Source of the DNA: Bact-19 sp038319215
GTDB taxonomy: Bacteria; Bacteroidota; Bacteroidia; Bacteroidales; ML635J-15
Assembly: GCA_038319215.1 (NCBI GenBank)
Contig: JBBQCZ010000045.1
Coordinates: forward strand, 1-24,472
Length of the DNA stretch: 24,472 nucleotides
Direction of reading: 5' to 3'
Every line of letters starts with the position of its first letter. Position 1 is the first letter of the stretch. Both the position numbers and the translations under genes were made by a program. The notes beneath the pieces were generated by a model. The model did not search any database. It was not told the origin of the DNA and was given only the letters and a program-made list of their open reading frames with translations. This document shows positions 7,223-15,594 of this stretch, piece after piece.

Positions 7223-8896
7223 TTACATTAGTTTTCTGTATTTAATTCTATGAGGTCCAGTATCTCCAAGTCTTTTCTTTTTATTTTCTTCATAATCGGA
7301 ATATGATCCCTCAAAGAATACAACTTGTGAGTCTCCTTCAAAAGATATAATGTGAGTAGCAATTCTATCGAGAAACCACCGATCGTGAGTAATGATTACA
7401 GCACAACCTGCAAAATTTTCAAGTCCTTCTTCGAGAGCACGCAAAGTATTAACATCTATATCGTTAGTAGGCTCATCTAAAAGTAAAACATTAGACTCAG
7501 ATTTTAGGGTCATTGCTAGATGTAATCTGTTTCTCTCACCTCCCGAAAGAATAGAACATTTTTTCTCTTGGTCGGCACCGTTAAAGTTAAATCTTCCAAC
7601 ATATGCCCTGGCATTCATTAACTTGCCTCCTATTTGGATAAATTCGTTACCACCAGAAATAACTTCATAAACAGATTTTTCCGGATCTATTTCGGCATGA
7701 GTTTGGTCAACATATCCTATTTTTACGGTTTCACCAATTTCAAAACTACCAGAGTCCGAATCTACGTGACCCATCATTAATCTGAAAAGAGTTGTTTTTC
7801 CTGCACCGTTTGGGCCAATTATTCCAACAATGCCTGCTGGTGGAAGTGAGAAGGTAAAATTCTCGAATAGAATTTTGTGATCAAAAGACTTTGATATCCC
7901 ATTGGCTACTAGTACTTTATCGCCAAGTCTTGGTCCATTTGGAATATATATTTCTAGTTTTTCTTCTTTTTGTTTTGTATCTTCATTAAGCATTTTGTCG
8001 TAAGCAGAAAGTCTAGCTTTAGACTTTGCATGTCTAGCTTTTGGACTCATACGAACCCAGTCGAGTTCTCTTTCTAAAGTTTTGCGACGCTTAGATTCTG
8101 TTTTTTCTTCCATTGCCATTCGAGTTGTCTTTTGCTCGAGCCACGATGAATAATTTCCTTTCCACGGAATACCTTCTCCTCTATCGAGTTCTAGAATCCA
8201 ACCTGCTACATTATCAAGGAAGTATCTATCGTGAGTAACAGCAATAACAGTTCCTTTATATTTTTGAAGATGTTGCTCTAGCCACTGCACTGACTCAGCA
8301 TCAAGATGATTTGTTGGTTCATCTAAAAGCAAAATATCTGGTTCACGGAGTAATAATCTGCAAAGCGCAACTCTTCTTCGTTCTCCTCCAGATAAATGTT
8401 CTACAGATTCACTTCCATCAGGACAACGCAATGCGTCCATAGCTCTTTCCAGTTTACTATCTAAGTCCCAAGCGTCGTGGTGATCAAGAAGTTCTGTTAA
8501 TTCACCTTGTCTTTCAATGAGTTTATTCATTTCATCGTCGGTCATTGGCTCTGCAAATTTTTCATTTACAGCTTCGTATTCTTTTAAAAGTGCTACAACT
8601 TCATGAACACCTTCTTCAACAACTTCTTTCACAGTTTTTGAATTGTCAAGTTCTGGCTCCTGTGCTAGATATCCAACTGTGTAACCTGGTGAAAATACTA
8701 CTTCTCCTTCAAAAGACTTATCTAATCCAGCTATTATCTTCAGCAAAGTAGATTTTCCAGATCCGTTTAATCCTATTATGCCTATTTTTGCACCATAAAA
8801 GAATGAAAGATAAATATTTTTTAGAATTTGTTTTTGTGGTGGAATTTTCTTGCCCACGTTCACCATTGAAAAAATGATTTTCTTGTCGTCGCTCAT
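7223..8896 (-). CDS. ettA: energy-dependent translational throttle protein EttA (ABC-F ATPase)
   Basis: A 557-residue soluble protein with two ABC ATPase domains and no membrane span, the length of E. coli EttA (555). Domain 1: Walker A GLNGSGKST (42-50), signature LSGGERRR (168-175), Walker B LLLDEP (189-194). An arm insertion lies at about 95-135. The linker at about 245-320 is rich in Lys/Arg, including the SPKARHAKSKARLSAYDKML block. Domain 2: Walker A GPNGAGKTT (361-369), signature LSGGERNR (450-457), Walker B LLLDEP (471-476). ABC-F proteins of this subgroup bind the ribosomal E site and gate early elongation according to ATP/ADP ratio. A TATATTTG promoter element and a strong terminator bound it as a single-gene unit. 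Confidence 0.95.
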   Translation of the reverse strand: MSDDKKIIFSMVNVGKKIPPQKQILKNIYLSFFYGAKIGIIGLNGSGKSTLLKIIAGLDKSFEGEVVFSPGYTVGYLAQEPELDNSKTVKEVVEEGVHEVVALLKEYEAVNEKFAEPMTDDEMNKLIERQGELTELLDHHDAWDLDSKLERAMDALRCPDGSESVEHLSGGERRRVALCRLLLREPDILLLDEPTNHLDAESVQWLEQHLQKYKGTVIAVTHDRYFLDNVAGWILELDRGEGIPWKGNYSSWLEQKTTRMAMEEKTESKRRKTLERELDWVRMSPKARHAKSKARLSAYDKMLNEDTKQKEEKLEIYIPNGPRLGDKVLVANGISKSFDHKILFENFTFSLPPAGIVGIIGPNGAGKTTLFRLMMGHVDSDSGSFEIGETVKIGYVDQTHAEIDPEKSVYEVISGGNEFIQIGGKLMNARAYVGRFNFNGADQEKKCSILSGGERNRLHLAMTLKSESNVLLLDEPTNDIDVNTLRALEEGLENFAGCAVIITHDRWFLDRIATHIISFEGDSQVVFFEGSYSDYEENKKKRLGDTGPHRIKYRKLM

Positions 8897-8930
8897 ATTA
8901 TTTGATTTTATTGTTTAAATATTAGATTTA

Positions 8931-8938
8931 CAAATATA
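8931..8938 (-). promoter_or_regulatory. candidate -7 box for ettA
   Basis: TATATTTG on the minus strand matches TAnnTTTG exactly and lies 34 bases upstream of the ettA ATG. The -33 region is only T-rich. The spacer 8897-9055 is shared with the divergent plus-strand gene. Confidence 0.5.
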
Positions 8939-9018
8939 GTTTATTGAAAGTAAATAACCATATATACTATTGAATTAAAATCATTTCTGGGTAACACAAT
9001 TTTTTTAATGTTTTTTGG

Positions 9019-9051
9019 TTTGGTATTGTATTAAGTATTTTATTAGTTTTG
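9019..9051 (+). promoter_or_regulatory. Bacteroidota-type promoter for the beta-barrel gene and waaA
   Basis: TTTG (9019-9022), a 21-base spacer and TAGTTTTG (9044-9051) match the -33/-7 consensus. The -7 box ends only four bases before the ATG at 9056, so the transcript would have almost no leader. Confidence 0.6.
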
Positions 9052-9055
9052 CGTT

Positions 9056-9811
9056 ATGAAATTCAAATTTATTCTACTAATATTTATCCTTTTTGCAAGC
9101 CTTTTTACAGCAAATGCTCAGTTAAAAGACAGCTCAATAAACTTATTGCAAGCAGAGATAAATTATTCTTTTCATACGCCAGGCGGCGATTTATCTCAAC
9201 GTTTTGGTTTATCTTCTACAATTGGGTTGGGATTAACTTATAAAACAAAATCAAACTGGACTATTGGTGTAGAATACAATTATCTTTTTGGAGGAAATAT
9301 TAAAGATAGTACAAGCTTTTTATCTGGAATTATGACTGAGTCGGGAGCTATAATAAATAGCTTTGGAGAATATGGAACAGTTTTACTTTCAGAAAGAGGT
9401 TTTTATACTGGCGTAAAAGCAGGTAAACTATTTCCAGTACTTAGTTCGAATAAAAATTCAGGAATTGTTTTTAATGTTGGAGCGGGTTTATTGCAACATC
9501 ATATCCGAATCGATAATAAAGATAATAACACTCCACCTGTTCTCGGTGATTATAAGAAGGGTTACGATAGATTAACTAATGGTATTTCAGCACGAGAATT
9601 TATTGGTTACCAATTTCTTGATAATAGAGGATTAGTAAATTTTTATGTTGGTTTCGAGTTTTATCAGGCGTGGACAATGTGCAGACGAGATCTTAACTTT
9701 GATACGATGCAGAGAGACGATACAAAACGTCATGACTATTTGATGGGAATTCGTGCAGGATGGATTTTGCCTATTTATAAAAGAAGCCCAAACAATTATT
9801 ATTATTACTAA
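9056..9811 (+). CDS. outer-membrane beta-barrel family protein
   Basis: A 251-residue protein. Residues 1-21 are a signal peptide (MKFKFILLIFILFASLFTANA, cleavage before QLKD). The mature part shows alternating hydrophobic strands with glycine and aromatic residues (IGLGLTYKT, WTIGVEYNYLFGG, FYTGVKAGKLFP, FNVGAGLLQH, LVNFYVGFEFYQAW, LMGIRAGWILPIY), as in small 8- to 10-stranded barrels. It ends in a YYYY tail; aromatic termini are common in outer-membrane barrels. It is separated from waaA by three bases and shares its promoter, which suggests a role in outer membrane or lipid A/LPS biogenesis, though this is inference. It is a conserved-looking hypothetical rather than a named family. Confidence 0.78.
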   Translation: MKFKFILLIFILFASLFTANAQLKDSSINLLQAEINYSFHTPGGDLSQRFGLSSTIGLGLTYKTKSNWTIGVEYNYLFGGNIKDSTSFLSGIMTESGAIINSFGEYGTVLLSERGFYTGVKAGKLFPVLSSNKNSGIVFNVGAGLLQHHIRIDNKDNNTPPVLGDYKKGYDRLTNGISAREFIGYQFLDNRGLVNFYVGFEFYQAWTMCRRDLNFDTMQRDDTKRHDYLMGIRAGWILPIYKRSPNNYYYY

Positions 9812-9814
9812 ATA

Positions 9815-11065
9815 ATGTTGTTATTTTATAATTTATCGACTCGCCTTTACTTTACATCAGTAAGAATTGCTACTCTTTTTAATAGCAAGGCTAAAAAAAT
9901 GATTGAGGGTCGGAGAGCGTGGAAAAATGAGTTAAATTGTAGGATAGATAAATCTGCAAAATATATATGGGTTCATTGTGCTTCGTTAGGCGAGTTTGAA
10001 CAAGGAAGGCCGCTTATAGAGGAAATAAAGCAAAATAATCCCAATAATTACAAAATTATTCTTACTTTTTTTAGCCCTAGCGGATACGAAATTCGAAAGA
10101 ATTATGAGTTAGCTGATAATGTATGTTATTTGCCATTCGACACAAAAAAAAATGCTATCGATTTTGTTAAAATTGTAAATCCAGTGTATGCTGTATTTGT
10201 AAAATATGAGATTTGGTATCACATGCTTTCAGAGCTTTTTAGGAACAATATTCCTGTTTTTCTTGTTTCTGGAATATTTAGAAAAAATCAAATATTTTTC
10301 AAATATTATGGGAAATCTTATCGAAAAGCACTCAGCTTTTTTAAGGAAATTTTTTTACAGGATAAAGAATCGCAGGAGATTTTAAAAAATGTTGGAATTA
10401 CAAATACAGATGTTTGTGGCGATACCCGAACCGATAGAGTTATAAGTATTGCAAACGGAAAGTATGAGAATAATATTCTCGAAAAATTCTCAGCCAATAA
10501 AAAATGTATGGTTTGCGGAAGTACTTGGCCTGCAGATGAAAAGTTATTATGTGATCTAATTAATAATAGTACTGATGATTTTAGATTTATAATTGCACCT
10601 CATGAAATAACAGAACGACATTTAAAATCTATTGAATTAATGTTGAACGTAAAAACAGACAGATTATCTAAAATAGATGGTTTTACAACAGATTTAAAAG
10701 TGATAATTGTTGATTCAATCGGAATCTTGTCTAAGATTTATCGTTATGCACAAATAGCTTATATTGGTGGTGGATTTGGTCAAGGTATTCACAATATACT
10801 CGAGGCCTCTGTTTATGAAATTCCTGTTGCTTTTGGTCCGAATTACAAAAAATTTCGCGAAGCTTGCGATTTGGTGAAAATAAATGCAGCATTTTCTATA
10901 AATACCATTGATGAGCTTAAAAGTATAGTAAATAATGTGTATAGTGATTCCCAATACTATAAAAAGATACAAGAAGCTACAAAACACTATATTACTGCCT
11001 CTTTTGGTGCAACGCAGCATATCTTTAATAAAATGCAATTAATCGTAGAAAATCGCACGGTTTAG
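9815..11065 (+). CDS. waaA: 3-deoxy-D-manno-octulosonic acid (Kdo) transferase
   Basis: A 416-residue GT30 glycosyltransferase that adds Kdo from CMP-Kdo to lipid A precursor at the inner membrane's cytosolic face. It has a hydrophobic/basic N-terminal anchor (residues ~1-28). The catalytic block VHCASLGEFEQ (53-63, general base E60) corresponds to HAASVGE in other WaaA proteins. The KYEIWYH motif and the C-terminal nucleotide-sugar site GGGFGQGIHNILEA follow. The length fits the family (about 410-430). It is encoded three bases after the barrel protein gene. No hairpin terminator is visible after it. Confidence 0.95.
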   Translation: MLLFYNLSTRLYFTSVRIATLFNSKAKKMIEGRRAWKNELNCRIDKSAKYIWVHCASLGEFEQGRPLIEEIKQNNPNNYKIILTFFSPSGYEIRKNYELADNVCYLPFDTKKNAIDFVKIVNPVYAVFVKYEIWYHMLSELFRNNIPVFLVSGIFRKNQIFFKYYGKSYRKALSFFKEIFLQDKESQEILKNVGITNTDVCGDTRTDRVISIANGKYENNILEKFSANKKCMVCGSTWPADEKLLCDLINNSTDDFRFIIAPHEITERHLKSIELMLNVKTDRLSKIDGFTTDLKVIIVDSIGILSKIYRYAQIAYIGGGFGQGIHNILEASVYEIPVAFGPNYKKFREACDLVKINAAFSINTIDELKSIVNNVYSDSQYYKKIQEATKHYITASFGATQHIFNKMQLIVENRTV

Positions 11066-11426
11066 TCATTCTACCTTATTATAAAATTGTTAATTTCTTT
11101 TAATTTACAATACTTTAATTTATTTATGCTAAGTGTTTGATAATCAAGCTAATGCCGTAATAAATGAGAGTGCTTCGATTCAATAAACATTAATTTGTTA
11201 AAAAAAACTGGATTATATGCTGTAAACCTTAAAAATAAGGCATTTTGATGGTTAATATGTTTTTTTACACTTTTCCTTGCAATTAAGTAAGTGTCTGATT
11301 TACCGTCAATTACATTTTGGTAACACTTATGATTATTTTACTGTTGATAACCTAATAATTTTTTTAGTTGTAAAAGATATATTTTAGTGATGGCAAAAAT
11401 CCTTATTTAATTGAGGGTAAAAGCCG
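11066..11426. other. 361-bp non-coding spacer upstream of nrdJ
   Basis: No open frame of note and no terminator hairpin. Four copies of the hexamer ACACTT or its complement AAGTGT occur, at 11131, 11267, 11289 and 11323; the middle pair is an inverted repeat with 16 bases between. A TATATTTTAG stretch about 45 bases before the nrdJ ATG resembles a degenerate -7 box. I see neither the conserved B12-box of a cobalamin riboswitch nor an ACAC(N)8GTGT NrdR box. Confidence 0.5.
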
Positions 11427-14051
11427 ATGAAAAAGAGACAAAAAAGAGACAAACAAAAAGATTATTGTGCTATGTATCAGGACGAAAAAATGAAAGAACA
11501 AGATTTTAAAGCAGAATTAAAGAAAAAAACGTTTAACGACGCAGAAGCATTGTTGGCCAGCCAAGAATATTTTAAGGGTGATCAACTTGCTGCTAGAGTA
11601 TGGATTAATAAGTACGCTCTGAAGGATTCAGATGGTAATCTCTATGAGCTTACACCTGATGATATGCATAGAAGAATTTCAAAAGAGATTTTCAGAATCG
11701 AGCAAAAGTATGAAAATCCGATGTCAGAGGAACTTATTTATGATTTATTAAAAGAATTTAAATATATAGTACCTCAAGGTGGTCCAATGTCGGGTATTGG
11801 TAATAACATGCAGATTGTTTCTCTTTCAAACTGTTTTGTTATTGGGAACGACAAAATGACCGACTCTTATGGTGGTATTCTTAAAATTGATCAAGAACAA
11901 GTACAATTAATGAAACGTCGCGGGGGTGTTGGCCATGATCTTTCTCACCTTCGTCCCAAAGGTTCACCAGTTAAGAACTCTGCTTTAACTTCAACAGGTA
12001 TAGTTCCTTTTATGGAAAGATATTCAAACACAACACGAGAAGTTGCACAAGACGGGCGTCGTGGTGCGTTAATGTTGAGTGTGTCTATTAAACATCCTGA
12101 TAGTGAAGACTTTATTGATGCAAAATTAACAGAAGGTAAAATTACTGGAGCAAATGTTTCTGTAAAAATTACTGATGATTTTATGAATGCTTTGATTAAT
12201 AAAGAAAAATTTGTTCAACAATATCCTATTGACGACAAATCGCCTAAATTTATTAAAGAGGTAGATCCAAATAAAATATGGCAAAAAATTATTCATAATG
12301 CTTGGAAATCGGCTGAACCAGGAATTCTGTTTTGGGACACTATAATTAGAGAGTCTGTGGCGGATTGTTATGCAGACTTAGGATATAAAACTGTTTCTAC
12401 TAATCCTTGTGGCGAAATTCCTCTTTGTCCTTATGATTCTTGCCGCTTGTTGGCAATTAATTTATATTCTTATGTTGAGAATCCATTTACAACTGAGGCG
12501 AAATTTAATTTCGAAAAATTCATAAAACATGTGCATTATGCTCAGAAAATGATGGATGATATAATTGATCTCGAACTTGAAAAAATTGATGCAATTCTTA
12601 CAAAAATTATCAATGATCCAGAAGATATAGAGATTAAGCGTGTTGAGAGAAAACTTTGGGAAAACATCAAGAAAAAAGCTGAAGAAGGAAGACGTACAGG
12701 TGTTGGTATTACCGCCGAAGGTGATATGTTGGCCGCATTAAATTTAAGATATGGTTCTGAAGATGGAATTGATTTTGCTGTTGAAGTTCAGAAAACTCTA
12801 GCAATAGAAGCTTACAGATCTTCTGTTACAATGGCAAAAGAACGTGGTTTTTTCTCAATTTATGATTCACAAAGAGAAAAAAACAATCCATTTATTAACA
12901 GATTGAGAGAAGCTGATCCTAAAATGGTTGAAGATATGGAAACTTGGGGTAGAAGAAATATTTCTATTCTTACCATCGCTCCTACAGGAACAACAAGTTT
13001 GATGACTCAAACAACTTCTGGTATCGAACCTGTTTTCCGCCCTTTCTACACTCGTCGTCGTAAAGTTAATCCAAACGACCCTGAGACAAGAATAGATTTT
13101 ACTGACGAACAAGGTGATAACTGGGAAGAATACAATGTGTTCCACCATAAGTTTATTACTTGGTTACAAGTAAATAAATACAATGTTGAGGAAGTAAAAG
13201 AAATGAATGAAGAAGATCTTAATAAAATTCTTGCAAAATCTCCTTATTATAAAGCTACATCAGAAGATATAAATTATCTTAATAAAGTAAGAATGCAAGG
13301 CGCAATTCAGAAATGGGTTGACCATAGCATTAGTGTTACTGTAAATATGCCTGAAAGTGTATCTGAAGAAACTGTTGAAGAATGTTATCTTGAAGCTTGG
13401 AAATCTGGTTGTAAAGGAGTAACGGTATATCGTGAAGGCTCACGTGATGGTGTTCTTATTTCTAATTCTAGCAAAGATGGTGATAAAAATAAAAACTTAG
13501 AACTTAAACGTCCTCGAGTTTTGGAAGCCGATATCGTTAGATTCCAAAATAACAAAGAAAAATGGATTGCTTTTATTGGTACTCTTGATGGATTACCTTA
13601 CGAAATTTTTACTGGTAGGGTTGAGGAAGATACTTTGAATATTCCTTCAGCAATTGATTCTGGACGTATTATTAAAGAGCGTTTCGAAGACGGAACATCA
13701 AGATACGACTTCCAATACACTAACAGATATGGATATGCAACTACATTCCAAGGATTGTCGCATCAATTCGACAAAACTTACTGGAATTACGCAAAACTTA
13801 TTTCTGGGGTTCTTCGTCACGGAATGGCAATCGATAAAGCCGTAGAACTTGTTTCGTCATTGGAACTTGATAGCGATAATATCAATACTTGGAAAAACGG
13901 AGTTGAACGTGCTCTCAGAAAATATATTCCAAATGGAACAAAAGCAGCCAAAAAAGGCGTAAAGTGCCCTGGTTGCGGTCAAGAGGAAACTCTTATTTAT
14001 CAAGATGGATGCGTTATTTGTTCTGATTGTGGATATTCAAAATGCGGATAA
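11427..14051 (+). CDS. nrdJ: adenosylcobalamin-dependent (class II) ribonucleotide reductase
   Basis: An 874-residue enzyme that reduces ribonucleotides to deoxyribonucleotides using a B12-derived thiyl radical, so it works with or without oxygen. Key residues: C136 in SLSNCFVIG (redox partner), the RRGGVGHDLSHLRP block (164-177), NPCGE (N326, C328 radical cysteine, E330), DSCR (C339) and APTGTTSLM. C868-x4-C873 at the extreme C-terminus is the shuttle cysteine pair seen in class II enzymes. Just before it, C847xxC850 and C862xxC865 look like a zinc ribbon. The start at 11427 has a GAGGG nine bases upstream. The first ~30 residues are lysine-rich and unconserved, so ATG 11472 is an alternative. 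It is monocistronic, ended by a strong terminator. Confidence 0.95.
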   Translation: MKKRQKRDKQKDYCAMYQDEKMKEQDFKAELKKKTFNDAEALLASQEYFKGDQLAARVWINKYALKDSDGNLYELTPDDMHRRISKEIFRIEQKYENPMSEELIYDLLKEFKYIVPQGGPMSGIGNNMQIVSLSNCFVIGNDKMTDSYGGILKIDQEQVQLMKRRGGVGHDLSHLRPKGSPVKNSALTSTGIVPFMERYSNTTREVAQDGRRGALMLSVSIKHPDSEDFIDAKLTEGKITGANVSVKITDDFMNALINKEKFVQQYPIDDKSPKFIKEVDPNKIWQKIIHNAWKSAEPGILFWDTIIRESVADCYADLGYKTVSTNPCGEIPLCPYDSCRLLAINLYSYVENPFTTEAKFNFEKFIKHVHYAQKMMDDIIDLELEKIDAILTKIINDPEDIEIKRVERKLWENIKKKAEEGRRTGVGITAEGDMLAALNLRYGSEDGIDFAVEVQKTLAIEAYRSSVTMAKERGFFSIYDSQREKNNPFINRLREADPKMVEDMETWGRRNISILTIAPTGTTSLMTQTTSGIEPVFRPFYTRRRKVNPNDPETRIDFTDEQGDNWEEYNVFHHKFITWLQVNKYNVEEVKEMNEEDLNKILAKSPYYKATSEDINYLNKVRMQGAIQKWVDHSISVTVNMPESVSEETVEECYLEAWKSGCKGVTVYREGSRDGVLISNSSKDGDKNKNLELKRPRVLEADIVRFQNNKEKWIAFIGTLDGLPYEIFTGRVEEDTLNIPSAIDSGRIIKERFEDGTSRYDFQYTNRYGYATTFQGLSHQFDKTYWNYAKLISGVLRHGMAIDKAVELVSSLELDSDNINTWKNGVERALRKYIPNGTKAAKKGVKCPGCGQEETLIYQDGCVICSDCGYSKCG

Positions 14052-14063
14052 TATTTAAACTTT

Positions 14064-14084
14064 TCGGGCAGTCCCCCTGCCCGA
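14064..14084 (+). terminator. rho-independent terminator of nrdJ
   Basis: An 8-bp GC-rich stem, TCGGGCAG paired with CTGCCCGA, around the loop TCCCC, followed by TTTTCT. It starts 13 bases after the nrdJ stop. Confidence 0.85.
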
Positions 14085-14117
14085 TTTTCTACATCCCTTA
14101 TATGTCTTAGTAAGCAA

Positions 14118-14148
14118 AAAAAAGACTGTGCCACACACAGTCTTTTTT
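14118..14148. terminator. second, A/T-flanked bidirectional terminator-like hairpin
   Basis: A 13-bp perfect stem (six A-T pairs plus GACTGTG/CACAGTC) around the loop CCACA, with A-runs on one side and T-runs on the other. This is the form of a bidirectional terminator. It separates nrdJ from the methyltransferase promoter; no convergent gene is present. Confidence 0.75.
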
Positions 14149-14167
14149 CTTTTTCTCTAAGCCTCAA

Positions 14168-14199
14168 TTGTGCGGATTTAAACAATTTTATTACATTTG
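14168..14199 (+). promoter_or_regulatory. promoter of the methyltransferase gene
   Basis: TTG (14168-14170), a 21-base spacer and TACATTTG (14192-14199) match the Bacteroidota consensus. The start of transcription is expected near 14206. This rules out translation from the in-frame ATG at 14168 and supports ATG 14213. Confidence 0.6.
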
Positions 14200-14212
14200 T
14201 TCAAAAAACACG

Positions 14213-15148
14213 ATGGAATACGATCAAAATATAAATTGCGAGGTTTGTGGGAATAAAAATCATCAGAATTTTTCGCTTAAGTTTTCGCGAAACGACTTTA
14301 AAGTTGCTGAATGTAATGATTGTGGCTTTGTGTTCATTCCTCAATTTTATCGTGAGCAAATACCTTATGAAAATTATCGCGACGAAGAGGTTCTTGAGTC
14401 TGTACGTCGTGGAAATAATTACATCAAAATTCGCAGGCATAAATTAAGGCTTAAGCTGATTAAAAAATATGTTAAAACCGGAAATCTTTACGATATTGGA
14501 GTAGGATGGGGGCACTTCCTTTACACAGCACAACTCATGGGATTTGATGCGAGTGGTGTCGAAATATCAGAACTTATGCACCATTATGCAACTACAGACT
14601 TAAAACTTAAAGTCGTTCATGATAACTTTTTTAACCTTGAACTTCCAGAAAACAATTGGGATGTTGCTACTATGTGGGATGTACTAGAACATATTAATGA
14701 GCCAGATAAAGCTGTTCAAAAAGTATATTCGATACTTAAACCGGGCGGATATTTTGTTTTGCAAGTTCCTCAGATTGATTCTAAGGTGGCAAAAAGACAA
14801 AAACAAAACTGGAGTATGATGTCAATAGAACATATCAATTACTTCTCAAAAAAAACGGTTAAAACGCTTTTGGAGAATAACGGATTTGAAATTATTAAGT
14901 ATAAATCATCGTATGAGTTAAAATTGTTCTTAATGTTTACTCTTTTGCCTTGGTTAAAGCGTAAAAAAGCAAAATCTGATGATAAACCTGAGATTTCAAA
15001 TTCTGAACGTCAAAATTTTTTCAATAAAGTTACAAAGTTGCCAAAATTTGTAATTTGGCTAGGACTTTTAGCTCACGATATTATCTATAAAACCTTAACT
15101 TGTTTGAATTTTGGTGAGGAAATGATTGTGGTGGCAAGAAAAAAATAA
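14213..15148 (+). CDS. class I SAM-dependent methyltransferase with N-terminal zinc-finger
   Basis: A 311-residue protein from ATG 14213, chosen because an upstream in-frame ATG (14168) falls inside the promoter. N-terminal C9xxC12 and C34xxC37 form a zinc-ribbon-like site. A Rossmann methyltransferase fold follows, with motif I DIGVGWGHF (about residues 93-101), the acidic post-II block GVEIS, motif IV MWDVLEH, and LKPGGYFVLQVPQ. This is the Methyltransf_23 layout seen in enzymes acting on sugars, lipids or quinone-like substrates. The C-terminal third has two hydrophobic stretches (LKLFLMFTLLPWL and FVIWLGLLAHDII) that may associate with the membrane. The substrate is unknown and there is no operon partner. 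Confidence 0.85.
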   Translation: MEYDQNINCEVCGNKNHQNFSLKFSRNDFKVAECNDCGFVFIPQFYREQIPYENYRDEEVLESVRRGNNYIKIRRHKLRLKLIKKYVKTGNLYDIGVGWGHFLYTAQLMGFDASGVEISELMHHYATTDLKLKVVHDNFFNLELPENNWDVATMWDVLEHINEPDKAVQKVYSILKPGGYFVLQVPQIDSKVAKRQKQNWSMMSIEHINYFSKKTVKTLLENNGFEIIKYKSSYELKLFLMFTLLPWLKRKKAKSDDKPEISNSERQNFFNKVTKLPKFVIWLGLLAHDIIYKTLTCLNFGEEMIVVARKK

Positions 15149-15162
15149 ATAATACTAATTTC

Positions 15163-15528
15163 TGTAAAGTGACAGGGCAAACGCATCTAAACTTTAAAAA
15201 ATCAATAAAGAAACAAAGGTAATAAGGTTGATTTCATTTGTAATCTGCTTTATTAAGGTTGAAAAGATAATAAGGTTCTTGAAGGGAAAATTAAATCTTA
15301 TTGCTGTTCGAACCTTATTCTCGACACACCTTCATATCCAAACTTTAAACAACGACCTCAACCTTATTACCTTCTTTTAAAAACTCTAAGTGCAGAACAT
15401 AACAATTTTACACTAGTATTGCTAAGACATAGTGCTGCATTTTAGACAGATTGAAACTATATGTCAAGTTAAATTTATGTTAAAGCTTATTAAATTTCTA
15501 TATTTAGAGGCGTTTGGCCTGTGTAAAG
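15163..15528. mobile_element. MITE-like element with terminal inverted repeats and 7-bp flanking direct repeat
   Basis: Terminal inverted repeats CAGGGCAAACGCATCTAAA (15173-15191) and, on the other strand, CAGGCCAAACGCCTCTAAA (15521-15503) match at 17 of 19 positions. The heptamer TGTAAAG occurs just outside both ends (15163-15169 and 15522-15528), as expected of a target-site duplication. The interior, about 310 bp, has no open frame resembling a transposase but holds its own nested inverted repeats. It fills most of the 446-bp spacer 15149-15594. It could be a deletion derivative of an insertion sequence or a true MITE; the parent family was not recognised. Confidence 0.65.
15216..15373. 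repeat. nested inverted repeats built on AATAAGGTT
   Basis: The outer arms are a perfect 16-bp inverted repeat, AAGGTAATAAGGTTGA at 15216-15231 against its complement at 15358-15373. Inside, AATAAGGTTC (15269-15278) pairs with GAACCTTATT (15310-15319). A further copy, ATTAAGGTTG, lies at 15252-15261. The whole can fold as a long hairpin and lies inside the MITE-like element. Confidence 0.7.
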
Positions 15529-15562
15529 GGAGGATTTTATAGTAGTGTAATGAGAAAATGTT

Positions 15563-15570
15563 TATTTTTG
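15563..15570 (+). promoter_or_regulatory. candidate -7 box for the HAD phosphatase gene
   Basis: TATTTTTG matches TAnnTTTG and lies 24 bases before the ATG at 15595. Upstream at the right distance there is only a T-rich stretch, so the -33 element is weak. It lies just outside the right end of the MITE-like element. Confidence 0.4.
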
Positions 15571-15594
15571 TCCATGATAATCAAATAAAACTTA

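Noticed and set aside
8897..9055. Replication origin at the switch from minus- to plus-strand genes
   Set aside because: No TTATCCACA-type DnaA boxes, no dnaA/dnaN, and the strand change is explained by an ordinary divergent promoter region. The parS-like sites only hint at proximity to an origin.
11066..11426. Cobalamin riboswitch before the B12-dependent reductase
   Set aside because: No B12-box or the long conserved core can be recognised in the spacer.
14168..14212. Upstream ATG for the methyltransferase gene
   Set aside because: It lies inside a well-matching -33/-7 promoter; the next in-frame ATG at 14213 is downstream of the expected transcript start.
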